Notes: a model not told the origin generated them from the sequence alone. Positions 44,673 through 57,141 are shown, numbered from the stretch's first letter. The stretch: 64,000 nt of DNA from Labia minor (GCA_963082975.1 OY720350.1:37182660-37246659); one strand, 5' to 3'. Made by a program: numbers and translations.

Positions 44673-45109
44673 TTTTTACTATCTTGGTAGTATTACGATC
44701 ACGAAATTTTCGATGTCGAGATTTTGATGTTTTTAAACGTTTTGAAGGTCCCTGAGTCATTTTCATTAAGGTTGAGAAAAATGTCTCTCTGTGTGTATGT
44801 GTGTGTGTGTTTATGTATGTGTTTATGTGTGTGTATGTAAACAAGATTACGCAAAAACGGTTTGAGCTAGAATAATGAAATTTGGTACACGGTCATTATT
44901 CAAAATTAGTATTTTTTTTATCAACTTTGAGAAATGTAGCTCTTAAGGAATAGACGCATTACCTCTACCACGTTTTCATATTTTTTCCTCTAAAGTAAAC
45001 GTAAAAATAAAGATATATGTTTGATAGTTTTTCACATGATAAAAAAATTGTATAAAACTTCAAAAGAATTTCAGCTTGATTGAATTTCTGAAAGTCCCGG
45101 AATTAATTA
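44673..45109 (+). repeat. Family A (HINE-like), 3'-truncated
   Basis: TTTTTACTATCTTGG start, long TG core (44790-44840), then the usual blocks until GGAATTAATTATT, where similarity stops 20 bp before the next, inverted copy. Confidence 0.8.
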
Positions 45110-45127
45110 TTTGCATTTTGTTAACAG

Positions 45128-45762
45128 AAATTAGCTGGAGTGTCTCCACTCTACTATCTCTCAATTTGAATTGGATTAAATAATTTAAATTAAATATAAT
45201 TAATTATCAATTATAAATTAAAATTAATAAATAATATTTATTAAACCAGCGCATGTTTGGCTCTTTGTTGATGGCGCCACGTCACGAGTTGGCTCACGGA
45301 TTTGCAGTGTTAAAAAATTAATTCTTGTACTTTCAGCAGTTCAATCAAGCTGAAATTCTATATATAGCAGTTTTATACAATTTTTAATCATGTGAAAAAT
45401 TATCAAACATATATCTTTATTTTTACGTTTATTTTAGAGGAAAAAATATGAAAACGTGGTAGGTAATGCGTCTATTTCTTAAGAGTTACATTTCTCAAAG
45501 TTGATAAAAAAAATTCTATATATAGCAGTTTTATACAATTTTTAATCATGTGAAAAATTATCAAACATATATCTTTATTTTTACGGTCACTTTAGAGTAA
45601 AAAAAATCAAAACGCTATAGGTAATGACCCTCTTCCGGTTGAGCTACATTTCTCAAAAATTGATAGAAAACTACGAATTTTGAATAATTCACATGTACAA
45701 AATTTCATCATTCTAGCTCAAACCGTTTTTGAGTCAAAAAAAAAACACACACACACACACAT

Positions 45763-45817
<55 letters not shown>

Positions 45818-45948
45818 TAGAGAGAGAGACATTTTTCTCAAGCTTAGTGAAAATGATTCAGTAACCCCTTCAAAACGTATAAAACGTATAAATCTCAACA
45901 TCGAAAATTTTCGTGATCACAATACTGTCTCTGGCGAGATAGTAAAAA
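45128..45948 (-). repeat. Family A (HINE-like) with internal duplication and GA expansion
   Basis: From the 3' stem-loop (GCTGGAGTGTCTCCA, 45134) to GGCGAGATAGTAAAAA. The block TATATAGCAGTTTTATACAA to TTTTTACGG occurs twice (about 45360-45430 and 45519-45590), a duplication of about 159 bp. The core is CA plus a long GA run (45768-45811). Head-to-head with the copy at 44673-45109. Confidence 0.8.
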
Positions 45949-46439
45949 GTATTTTTAGCATGATGTCCGTCCGTAAAGATGTGTACAGCTTGAACAGCTC
46001 AACGGATTTTGATAAAATTTTGTATATTTACTTAATTAATGCATCAGTATGATGGATTGATCATCTTTAGGTGTATATCCGAAAACCTATTACAAATCGA
46101 TGATTGGAAGGAAAGGGTTATTTTCACACTAAATTTCACATGAGGAGATTTTTTACAGATCTCCACGATTCATGCACTTTTTATTAGTTTTATCATCTTT
46201 ATTAATTTTTTCTTATTTTAAAATTATATGACGCCACCCAGCCCTTCATGACGTCACAGTCAGCGCTTCCTCATATATTATAAATAAAATAAAATTAAAA
46301 ATATTGATGTTATAACCATATATGTTGTTTATTGCATTAATAGATACATTCAAATTATTTGAAATTGTTTCTGTAGCTGGAAATTAATTTATTTTAAACC
46401 GTCGGTCGGTTCTGTGCCTGACCAGATGTCAACTTATTT
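45943..46439 (+). repeat. Family B (HINE-like), 5'-truncated, fused to family A
   Basis: Begins AAAAAGTATTTTTAGCATGA, overlapping the end of the family A copy (AGTAAAAA), and continues through the second module, CCAGCCCTTCATGACGTCAC and the GTCGGTCGGTTCTGTGCCTG end. Only a remnant of the GTCC core is left. The stem-loop is degraded. Confidence 0.75.
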
Positions 46440-47555
46440 CTAGTATTATTATATTTATTTATCTTATAGCAGAAAATAGATAAGCACTGTTTGTGTGTAA
46501 ATTGAAATTGGAATTTCATTTTAAAAATATAGGCCTGGTTTTCTTTCATTCAAGACACCTCGAGGCATGCACAATTTTGTTTCCCTTTTGATTTTGTTGG
46601 GTTGTGAATTCATATTTAAATACATGTATGATCAATTCTTTGAAAGATCGTCATTTTCACATTCTCACAGATTCTTGTATAAGAAAATGAAATTTTCTTG
46701 TTCTATTTTATTATATATTGAATCTTATTTTATTTATATTTCTCTGTTATAATAATATATAATATATCTATCATTCTTTTTTCATATATTTGATATTGAT
46801 ATCATTGAATTGATACAAGACTCGTAGAATTCGTCGTCACCTATCATTTGTGAAAATTCTTCTTTGTTTTATAATCATTTTATTTTCTCTTTCAATTTAT
46901 TGCTTTTTTCTTTGTATTCCATTTCTCTTTCCACTATTCTATTCTAGACAGTCAGTCATTCAATCTTTCTTTTGTATTCAATCAATAGAGATTTCAACTT
47001 CTTATCAGATCCTTTCCAATTTCCTTCATTTATTTATTTGATTTATTTTACAATACATTATGTTCATTACTTAATTTGAATGTCTCTTATTTTTAAACAA
47101 TTTATTTGTTAACTAAAAGAATAAATAATTAGAACTTAGTTATTTGCCTACGTATCAATAAAATGATTTGATTAATGTAGATATTGAGTGTAATATATAT
47201 AGAATTTTCTGAAATGTTTTCTGAAATAAGTACATATATTCAAGTTGTGCTTTTCTATAATTTTTTCCAGGAGGAGAAGAAAAAATAAGAAGCTTTGCAT
47301 AAATATATAACTCTTAATATGCATAGCAAATTGTATAGTAAGACAATTTTTAGCAATTTTAACTGAGTTGGCTTGCAATTATAACTTGAATAGAATGGAT
47401 TGGTAATGTTTATTGTCTCTTCAGAGTTTCCGGACACTTACTTTTAATAACATTTCAATTTAAATTCTATTAAAATACACATTCTACTCTTTTATGAATA
47501 ATATTATATATACTATTAGATTTGTTTGGGTAATTGACAATTTATAATTTATATA
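46440..47555. other. AT-rich spacer, no gene seen
   Basis: Several short AT-rich open stretches on both strands, none with recognisable content. Confidence 0.5.
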
Positions 47556-47795
47556 CGAGGGCAGGTCAATAAGTCCGTGACTTTTTGAACGGAACGCAGG
47601 TTTTTAGATAAAAAATTATTTTATTTTTTAACGTACTCTCCTTTGAGCTCTATTAACTTCGTTCAACGTTTCTCCAATATATCCTTTCCAAAAAATAAAA
47701 GCCGTTTCATCCTAAGAAAGCCACTGTTTTGACTGTTCTTTTGTCTCTGGCGTGTTGTGCTGGATCCACGTTTCATTCTAGGTTACGAACCTACA
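47556..47795 (-). pseudogene. Mariner right-end fragment with transposase C-terminus
   Basis: TACGAGGGCAGGTCAATAAG at 47556 is a mariner terminus. On the minus strand the interior gives WIQHNTPETKEQSKQW (around the first catalytic Asp), then, after a deletion and frameshift, ILEKR-stop-TKLIELKGEYVKK, the mariner C-terminus (usual form: YLEKRW.KCIELKGDYVEK). The 5' half of the element is missing. The 38 bp after it recur next to the RT fragment at 9035. Confidence 0.75.
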
Positions 47796-47920
47796 ACGAA
47801 ATGATTTCTTGGTTATATAAAAATTAAAATATGATTTTTTAGACAAATGATAAAAAGGAGAGGTTTATATTTTTTTATTAATAGGCTTCTTTTCTTATTT
47901 TTAATTTTTAATAAATTCTC

Positions 47921-48550
47921 TTTTTACTATCTCGCCAGAGATAGTATTGCGATCACGAAAATTTTCGATGTTGAGATTTTGATGTTTTTATACGTTTTGA
48001 AGGTTCCTGAATCATTTTCACTAAGGTTGAGAAAAATGTCTGTGTGTGTGTGTGTGTATGTGTGTATGTGTGTGTGTATGTATGTAGGCAAGATTACGCA
48101 AAAACGGTTTGATCTAGAGTAATGAAATTTGTTACATGTGATTTATTCAAAATTCGTAGTTTTCTATCAACTTTTGAAAAATGTAGCTCAACCGGAAGAG
48201 GGTCATTACCTACAACGTTTTGATTTTTTTCCTCTAAAGTGACCGTAAAAATAAAGATATATGTTTGATAATTTTTCACATAATTAATAATTGTATAAAA
48301 CTGCTATATATAGAATTTCAGCTTGATTGAATTGCTGAAAGTACCAGAATTAATTTTTTAACACTGCAAATCTCACGCGCCAACACGTGCCATGGTGCCA
48401 TCAACAAAAAGCCAAACATGCGCTGGTTTAATATTTATTATTTATTATTTATAATTTATAATTAATTAAATTTAATTTAAATATAATATATTATGTTGTT
48501 TAATCCAATTCAAATTGCGAGATAGTCGAGTGGAGACACTCCAGCTAATT
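47921..48550 (+). repeat. Family A (HINE-like), full copy
   Basis: TTTTTACTATCTCGCCAGAG start with intact hairpin, TG core 48039-48085, GGAAGAGGGTCATTACCTAC, then GCGAGATAGTCGAGTGGAGA and CACTCCAGCTAATT. Family D copy 2 follows within 10 bp. Confidence 0.85.
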
Positions 48551-48556
48551 TGATAT

Positions 48557-49328
48557 GATGTTTTATTAAAAAATAATATTAAATTGTATATAAATTTAAA
48601 AATTAGAATATTTGAATTTATTTAAATTTTAACACAATCATATGCATAAAGAATAGAAAATTTTGAAAATCAACTTGGTATTAAATTCAGAAAAAAATAC
48701 TGATATATAGAATATATAGACTATTCGAATTTAATTGAAACTCTTTCTCTTCCTATATTTTAAATTTTAAAAAAAGGAGTGTTAAGAAATTAAGATGCCT
48801 TATGCTACATGGATGGGTAAATGAATTGGGCTCCCTACCTCCCTGAGAAATTCCCATTAAAAATGTTTATAATATTTTAGTTTATTAAATCAAACTATTA
48901 ATTTTACTTCAATATTTTTAATGTTAATACAATAATTTTTATTTTATAATCTATAAAATAATTTAATTATTTTAAAAAACGGCGGTCTTCAATTACATTT
49001 TTTTTACTCTCTACTGACTGTTCATTTCATAACTGAAAATAGTGTCGAATAGAAATAGACGATATTACTTGGATTAATCTTATTATGCTAGCTAAAATTG
49101 TTTGTTTGTATTATTGACGACCCCAGATCAAATCATTTTAATCAGATTGATGCAATGATGCAACATTTAATAATTGTAATAAAGAATTAAAGAATTGTAT
49201 ATCAATATTTTTTAAAGGGTCGAGCGAGAGCTCGGTGTCCCAGGTATTATTATTATCAGCCAAACCAAATAATAATGAATTATTTTTTTTTAACTTAAAT
49301 ACAGAGCCGAGGCTCGGGGTGCCGGTAC
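48557..49328 (-). repeat. Family D repeat, copy 2
   Basis: The inverted counterpart of 8146-8913; the similarity runs from TAATATTATTTTTTA-type sequence to the GC-rich palindrome at 49307-49327. Small indels and point changes only. The GAGCCGAGGCTC and CGAGCGAGAGCTCG hairpins are retained, the second with compensating-looking changes. Confidence 0.75.
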
Positions 49329-50738
49329 TAATACAATTAATTCAAAAATAAAATCTATTCTCCCAAGATATAAACAAATAAAATAGATACTATATTTTAA
49401 ATCCGTTATTTTTTGTGATTATATAAATTGATTAATGACTTGTTTTATATTTTTATATTTTAAATGTCATAATTATATTAAAGTTAAAAAATATTATAAA
49501 ATATATTATTTATAGTTTTCTGTTGATATATGAATGATAATTCAAAGGATTCTTTCTGAACTCTTAGTTAAACATTTCTCAACCCACTTACATCCAATTC
49601 CCATTCTCTCCCAATTTCATATTTATTTTAAGCCTACTGTATCCTTGGTTTGCACATTTAATGGTCTAGGCTTGTCCATTCTAAACACAGGTTTTCCCAT
49701 TTAACCTTATACAATTTTTTATTATAAGTATATGTAGATATATAGATATCTGTAAGTCCTATAATAAAAATCTCAATTTACACTCTGAAAAATTTCTCTA
49801 TACTTCCATCTTTATTGGGTCTTTAAATCATTCAGAGAATCCAATCTAAAATTTCATAATTCATTATTATTCTCGTCTCTTAAACTCATGAACCACGTCT
49901 CACATCGACACTATAAATTATAGATTCAGTTCAGTTCATTCAGCAATATGTAAATATACACCAGCAGGAGAATCAATATAATGATATACATTTGAAAAAT
50001 AAAAAAAATAACTTTTCTAGATTATTTTTATTTTTTAAATGAAAAAAAAAATTAATTTTATTTAAAATATTTAAATAATTAAAATTTTTAACTTGATATT
50101 ATGAATATATTATAAGATTATTGTAAATTTAAAAGATTAAATTAGTATCCTTCACCTTTCGACCCAGAAATCAAATGGGTCATATTTTGATAATATCCAA
50201 GATATTTTTTTATTTTTTATTTATGAAATATACAATATATTAATAAATTAATTATATCAATTAAGAGATTTATTTTATATACATAGTTATAGTTTAGGAT
50301 CAGTGAAAAAAATAGAAACAACCATTAGGTATAAATTTTATCAATAAAGGACCTTTTGACCGTTTAACCTGGAGTTACGTCAACTTATCTCCCGTAACTT
50401 TACCCCACCCAACTTCGAGTTCTCTTTTGTTCATGACAATTGAAATACATATAATATATTAAAAAAAAAAATAAATACTTAAATATAATAATATTAAAGA
50501 TAAATTTTATCTTAACCCATCTTCGATTACATTTTCTTCTAAAATAAATTCAATAAAGAAAAATTATAATTAAATAAAAATTTCATACTTTGCGTAGGTA
50601 ATTTTTTTTTAAAGATTGTTATATCTTAAATTTTAACCTTGGGTCAAGTTACTATTTACTATTTTTATTATTATTTATTATTTACTATTACTTACTAAAT
50701 ATTTAATTTAAAATTAATTTATTCAAAAAATTATTGTT
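49329..50738. other. AT-rich spacer, no gene seen
   Basis: Less AT-rich at 49560-49920 but without frames or known repeats. Confidence 0.45.
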
Positions 50739-51197
50739 TTTTACCGACCGACGATAGTAAGGGAGGTATTGTTTTCACACCAAATTTCACATGTGGAGAT
50801 TTTTACATATCTCCACGAATCATGCACTTTCTTAACAGAAAAAAGTATTTTTAGCATGATGTCTGTCCGTCCGTCCGTCCGTCCGTATAGATGTGTACAG
50901 CCTGAACGGCACAACGGATTTTGATGAAATTTATTATATATTTACTTAATGCATCAGTGGGATGAATTGATCAACTTTTGGTGCAAATCCGGAAACCGGA
51001 AGTGGTGGTATTAGCGATCGACGATAGGAAGGGAAGGGTTATTTTCGCACCAAATTTCACATATCACCACAAATCATGCACTTTGTATTGGTTTTATTCT
51101 CGAGAAAAATCATTTTTATTAGTTTTTTCTTAATTTAAAATTATATGACGTCATCCAGCCATTCATGACGTCACAGCCTGGTCTTACATATATATTA
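50739..51197 (+). repeat. Family B (HINE-like), left part of a split copy
   Basis: TTTTTTACCGACCGACGATA start, both hairpin modules, GTCC core 50866-50885, TGACGTCAT pair, cut at ACATATATATTA|. The missing right part resumes at 53501; joined, the two give the family B sequence seen at 52290-52320 without a gap. Confidence 0.9.
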
Positions 51198-53500
51198 CTA
51201 GCTGATCAGAGCGCCTTCCAGGCGCTCTTCACACCTAGACGGGGGCTCCGCCCCCTGTACCACCGAGTGATACATAGTATTTGGTTGAAAGTCTGTATGT
51301 AAAAGGTTTTCATCCATTTTGTTTCAATCACTATAAGTAGATAAGACATATATTTGTTTTCTTGGAAAATACATTTTAATTTAATCAACAACAAATTTTC
51401 CTACTATAAATATAAAAATGCTTGTTTTTTATGCTTATATATTGGATGTATTATGATACTGAGCACATGGCAAAGACTTTCTAAAAATAATTGTTTTAAA
51501 AAAAAACGCAGGGAAAAACCCAGAGATATGCCTCTTCGTTTCCCCAATAGAGAGAGAGGGGTGGACAATTTTGCCAAGTGGCAGAGGAGGGGATGATTGG
51601 CTTCGACATATTTTGAATTCTCAATTCCTTAACTACACAATATACCAACTGTGGTCGACAATTGGTAATTAATAATTAATTATAAATTGCATTTGCTAAA
51701 ATATAAATTAAAGTTCTTTTAATTTATATTTCTATTTTTACGGTACCTTTCAATTATTCTATTTCATCTTAATTTCTTGAGTTATCTATTTTAATTTAAA
51801 TTCTTACAGTTTTATTAAATAAATCATTTTTACCGACCGACGATAGTAAGGGAGGTATTGTTTTCACACCAAATTTCACATGTGGAGATTTTTACATATC
51901 TCCACGAATCATGCATTTTCTAAACAGAAAAAAGTATTTTTAGCATGATGTCTGTCCGTCTGTCCGTCCGTCCGTCTGTCCGTCCGTATAGATGTGTACA
52001 GCCTGAACGGCTCAACCGATTTTGATGAAATTTGGTATATTTACTTAATGCATCAGTGGGATGAATTGATCAACTTTTGGTGCAATTCTGGAAACCGGAA
52101 GTGGTAGTATTAGCGATCGACGATAGGAAGGAAAGGGTTATTTTCACACCAAAGGAGATTTTTTTATATATCACCACGAATCATGCATTTTGTATTGGTT
52201 TTATCCTCGAAAAAAATCATATTTATTAGTTTTTTCTTGATTTAAAATTATATGACGTCATCCAGCCATGCATGACGTCACAGCCTGGTCTTACATATAT
52301 ATTATAAATAAAATAAAATTAAAAATATTTATGTTATACCCATATCTGTTTTTTATTGAATTAATAGATATATTAAAATTATTTGAAATTGTTTCTGTAG
52401 CTGGAAATTAATTTATTTCAAACCGTCGGTCGGTTCGGACCTGGCCACAGGTCAACTTATTAGTTATAATTTTATATAAGCATTTTTTAATTGAACCTAT
52501 TCAATCTTGTCATTCCCTAATCAACCTACGCGGTTTCAATAACCCTTTTAATTATTCTAAATTCAATCCAGAGTGCTACCAATTAATTAAACTTATTTTT
52601 AACCCAATTTTTCTTATAAAATACCTCACCCCTAATATCTTATACACGACAATCTATATATAAGATGGTAGGTTTAATCAAATGGACTATAGACAGATTT
52701 GTTTGCTAAAAAAAATTTTAAATAATTACAATAAATAGAATAATATATTCTTACCTAAAAACAAATTGGTTTTTATAGTCAACAATTCTTTAACACACAA
52801 CAATTCCGTCTCATTATTGTAATACAAAGTTAGAAATATTAAGTTAATATAATTAATATTATTTATTTATTAATTCCAATTAATAATATTAATTACTTAT
52901 AAATTATAAATAATTCATAATAATAATAAATTGTGATACCAACTTATAGGAATATTAAAATAATATAATTATTATTTTACATATATATGAATATAATATA
53001 AATATTTTTAATTTTATTTTAAGAATAGATATATATCTAAAAGGAGGTAACTGTGACGTCACATATATACATTTAAATTAAAAACAAATAATGAAGATGA
53101 TTTTTTCCAGATATGTGATCAATAAAACTAAATAACTTAAGAGTATAACTAATGGTTTTCAATTTATAAAATCTAATTTAACACACAACAATTCCGTCTC
53201 ATTATTGTATTGTAATACAAAGTTAGAAATATTAAGTTTAAAAAAAATTAAAAATATTTTAATTTGGAAAATTATATGTAGCGCCATCTGTCGATAGTTT
53301 TGTGTAACTACTGACTTTTACCAAAATATTACTAATTAAATTAATTTTGGATAAATTAATTTTGGATTTAACTACACTAAAACCTTCCCTGGGATGCCCA
53401 CAACAATCCCTGAAAGTTTCACCGTAATCGGACGGGTAGTTTTTGAGTCTATAAGAGACAGACACACAGACACACAGACATTGCCTTTTATATATATAGA
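51198..53500 (-). mobile_element. Non-autonomous Helitron inserted in family B
   Basis: On the minus strand it starts TCTATATATATAAAAGGCAA then TGTCTGTGTGTCTG (53500) and ends with the hairpin GAGCGCC-TGGAA-GGCGCTC, ten-odd bases, and CTAG (51198). Its flanks are host A before and T after, with no target duplication. 5'-TC, 3' hairpin plus CTRR and A|T insertion are the Helitron hallmarks. A palindrome GGGGGCGGAGCCCCC lies upstream of the hairpin (51239-51253). It carries no Rep/helicase. It contains the family B copy at 51829-52463 and a direct repeat of about 58 bp (52789-52843 and 53177-53238). Confidence 0.88.
51829..52463 (+). repeat. Family B (HINE-like), full copy nested in the Helitron
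   Basis: TTTTTACCGACCGACGATAG to GACCTGGCCACAGGTCAACT then TATT. Longest GTCC core in the window (51952-51990). This uninterrupted copy shows that the flanks of the Helitron were once contiguous. Confidence 0.88.
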
Positions 53501-53659
53501 TAAATAAAATAAAATTAAAAATATTTATGTTATATCCATATCTGTTTTTTATTACATTAATAGATATATTAAAATTATTTGAAATTGTTTCTGTAGCTGG
53601 AAATTAATTTATTTCAAACCGTCGGTCGGTTCGGACCTGGCCACAGGTCAACTTATTTT
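53501..53659 (+). repeat. Family B (HINE-like), right part of the split copy
   Basis: Starts |TAAATAAAATAAAATTAAAA and runs to GTCGGTCGGTTCGGACCTGG then CCACAGGTCAACTTATT. Continuation of 50739-51197. Confidence 0.9.
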
Positions 53660-54728
53660 TTTTAATTTTTTTTTATACTATTTATTTCGAGTAAAAAATT
53701 AAATTTTTTTATTAAATAGAAAAGTGTTGCTCTCCTAGATAGTACCACTCTTGATAATTAATCAATATGAATAAATTAAAGAGTAATTAATTTAATGAAT
53801 TAATTAAAATTGAATATATATAAATTCTAGTATTGTGACCAAAAACAATCATGCATAGAAAATTTCAGAATAATAGAATATATATTAATAGATGCTCAAA
53901 TTTGTGTAATTGCTCTTCATGTTATATACATATATAATATCTCGTTTAGAAAATTAATTAATTTGCCTAAATGTGTGGTATCTTAAAGATTTAGAAAACA
54001 ATAACCTTTAAATTTATATATATTTTTGTAATAAACAATAATAAGTAAAATTTGTATTTAAAATTAAGAAAAATTTAATATTGAATTTCAAACCAAAATT
54101 TTTCACTGAATAAAAGTAAATACATCAAAAAAATGACATTCAAATTGAATAAGAAAAATAATAAAACATCAACCCTCTGATATTTTTAGGTCTTTTGAAA
54201 TAAAAAATATTATTTTATTTATTTAATTTAAAAATAATGTAAATATGTTTAAATCATATTTTGTGGGTGTGTATATATATACACACATATTTTGTACAAA
54301 TGAAATAAAGTTTGATAATTAAAAAAAAATTATATTTACATAAAATAGTGTGTGCAAATATAAATGAATGAATAATTTAAATTTAATGATTGATGTATTT
54401 TATATTATAATTATATATATATAGTGACTTCTTTATAATTATATTTAGTTTTATCTTCTAAAATGGGTTAATATAATCTAAATAACAATTTAATAAAATT
54501 AAATTATGGTTGTATTAGTATTATGAACGGATAATTATTAATAATTAATTAATATAATAGAGTGTCTAGCTGCCCTATAGTAAAATATAAATAGCAATAA
54601 GTTAAATTAAATGAATATTATTATATTTGGTTCTCTAAAAATTAAAAAAAATCAAACGCAGCAAATGGGCCATAAAAATGTTTAAGAAATCGTAAAACTG
54701 AGTATTTTTTTTTATAAACTATTTTCAG
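53660..54728. other. AT-rich spacer, no gene seen
   Basis: Ends in a T-rich acceptor-like tract (54705-54728). Confidence 0.5.
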
Positions 54729-54836
54729 TCTCCCCCAAAGTCGTCGGAAAGGAATGAAATTGTCGTCTGGACTCTCTGGTCCATTCGACTAATGCACCCA
54801 TTCCACTTGCATTTTATTACCTCTACGAGGCTATAG
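54729..54836 (+). other. Candidate terminal exon, weak
   Basis: A pyrimidine-rich tract and ATTTTCAG| (54721-54728) precede a GC-richer stretch open for 35 codons: SPPKSSERNEIVVWTLWSIR then LMHPFHLHFITSTRL, then TAG. An AATAAAG follows at 54955. No similarity is recognised and no upstream exon was found; a chance frame is possible. Confidence 0.2.
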
Positions 54837-55179
54837 ATTTCACTCAACTAAGATCCTTTAGATCTATCAACTGAAATTGAAGTGATCTATAAATATAAAC
54901 CTTATTATACTTTAAATGAAATTGTGCACTTTAGTTTGAGATACTTAGTGTTAATAAAGATAACTAATAAATAAAATACAATTATTTAAAAACATTTAAT
55001 ATATTATCAATTATCCGTTTTGGATCATCTATGGATGAACGCTCTACTTTCCCTGTTTATCATTAAATATATATTGTAATGATATTTTAAAAATATCATT
55101 AATTCTTAAAATAAATGAATAAATAAAATTTATTTATTTAAAAATAAATTATTTTGTGGAAAGGATTAGGATTGGAATA

Positions 55180-55615
55180 CGTGTCCCCTGAAGGACGAGT
55201 GGTTGGAAGGTCGAATAGGCAGTCGGAGAGCAGCAATCGTCCCGACCGGATGGACTTGATTGGAGGAAAAAGCTAGCCTGAAGCTAGTGTTTGCGGGCAG
55301 TCGACAACTAGTTCAGGACAAGGGGAGTCCTAAGAGAGAGGACGAGGAGTCCAGAATGTGTGGACAAGCAGTCAAGGAGTCCAGAAGCATGGGCTGACGA
55401 CATCTATAATCGGACCGAATCCCAATATCACGGTCCAGCGCTGTGTCGCTCCGGGACCACCTGTTCATGCTGCCTTCGCCAGGAAGCATCAGTTCTCATC
55501 ACATCGCTTTAATAGAATTCTCCACCCTTCCAGAAAGAAAAACACCCTGAAGTTGGATTTACCAAGTCCCAAAGTGCTACCATTACACCCTTGTTGCGAC
55601 CAATACACCTAATAT
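55180..55615 (+). other. GC-rich island with an 84-codon frame of unknown nature
   Basis: About half G+C over 430 bp, in contrast to its surroundings. ATG at 55358 opens an 84-codon frame to TAA 55610. It starts MWTSSQGVQKHGLTTSIIGP and ends CCDQYT, is basic in the middle (FARKHQFSSHRFNRILHPSR), and uses GC- and AT-ending codons evenly. No domain, signal peptide or membrane segment is seen. The upstream part (55180-55357) has GAGGACGAGGAGTCCAGA and similar purine repeats. It could be an exon, a processed RNA copy or the 5' part of an unknown repeat. Confidence 0.25.
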
Positions 55616-56525
55616 TCATCCTTCAAACCTTTTTTTTATATCATTACAGACACATAAATTTAAATAAAATGTTCAACTGATTTTTTTTATGAAATTTAAT
55701 TTTTTTCATTTTTTATACCTTACTGCCCCAAAATAACACTTCAATATATGTTGATGTTTACCTGAAAAACTTTAAAATTTTAAATTTAATATATTATATC
55801 TTTTATTTATTATTATTAATTGAGAATTTCCAAAAATAATATGTAATTATAAATATGTTTAATTTTTTAATAGTAAGTAAAATCCCCTTCTATTATTATA
55901 GCATACAAATATTCGTTGGATTTAATACTGAAAAAATGACTAATACTAATTCGACATACTATACAAGATCCATTTTTTCCAATTAAATTAAAACTTTTGA
56001 GTACTAAAATTATATATTCCATTTTTAATTTGAATTTTTAAAATAACGCTATTTTTTATTTATAGAGTAAGGATAATATTTATATTCTTAAGGGTATAGG
56101 CAAAGTTGTCTATTATGAAATATTTATTTATTATTTACAATATCTGAAGAGAGTCTCAGATTGTAACGACTTTACAGATTATTAAATAAACACACCTATA
56201 TATTTATATATATATTGTTCTATTCTATTACATTCATTCAAATATAACTTTATTAATAATTCAATGTGGTCAGTGTGGTCAATTTAAATCTAGACAATAT
56301 TATTATTTATTTCCTAATTGAATCATTATAACTCAAAAGAATTTTCTTAATGAATAATAATTTCCACTCAATTTAAATTTAAATTTAAAAAAAAAACTAA
56401 ATACAGGATGTCTCAAAAAAATAATTAAAGTGATTAATTAAATAAATTTTATTAATTATGCCTACAATTCCAAATCTATAGTTAAAGTATCAATACATAC
56501 ATTTGAGACACACTATAAATAAAAA
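55616..56525. other. AT-rich spacer, no gene seen
   Basis: Nothing recognised. Confidence 0.5.
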
Positions 56526-56983
56526 AATAAGCTGGAGTGTCTCCACTCGACTATCTCGCAATTTGAATTGGATTAAATAACATAATATATTATATATAAA
56601 TTAAATTTAATTAATTATAAATTATAAATAATAAATATTAAACCAGCGTATGTTTGGCTTTTTGTTGATGGCACCACGTCTCGTGCTGGCGCGTGAGATT
56701 TGCAGTGTTAAAAAATTAATTCTGGTAATTTCAGCGAATCAATCAAGCTGAAATTATATATATAGCAGTTTTATACAATTATTAATCATGTGAAAAATTA
56801 TCAAACCTATATCTTTATTTTTACGGTCACTTTAGAGGAAAAAAAAATCATAACGTTGTAAGTAATGACCCTCTTCCGGTTGAGCTACATTTCTCAAAAG
56901 TTAATAGAAAACTAGAATTTTGAATAATGCTCATGTACCAAATTTCATCATTCTAGCTCAAACCGTTTTTGCGTAATCTTGGT

Positions 56984-57019
<36 letters not shown>

Positions 57020-57141
57020 GAGACATTTTTCTCAACCTTAGTGAAAATGATTCAGGAACCTTTAAAACGTATAAAAACATCAAAATTTCAACATCGAAAA
57101 TTTTCGTGATCGCAATACTATCTCTTACGAGATAGTAAAAA
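56526..57141 (-). repeat. Family A (HINE-like), full copy
   Basis: AATAAGCTGGAGTGTCTCCA start, long CA core (56993-57018), end CTCTTACGAGATAGTAAAAA. Clean 3' stem-loop and both subterminal repeats. Confidence 0.85.

Noticed and set aside
45729..46052. 107-codon frame with RE repeats
   Set aside because: It is the CA and GA microsatellite and flanks of a family A copy plus the fused family B copy.
46567..47041. Short hydrophobic frames
   Set aside because: Phe/Ile/Leu-rich only because the DNA is T-rich; no start context or homology.
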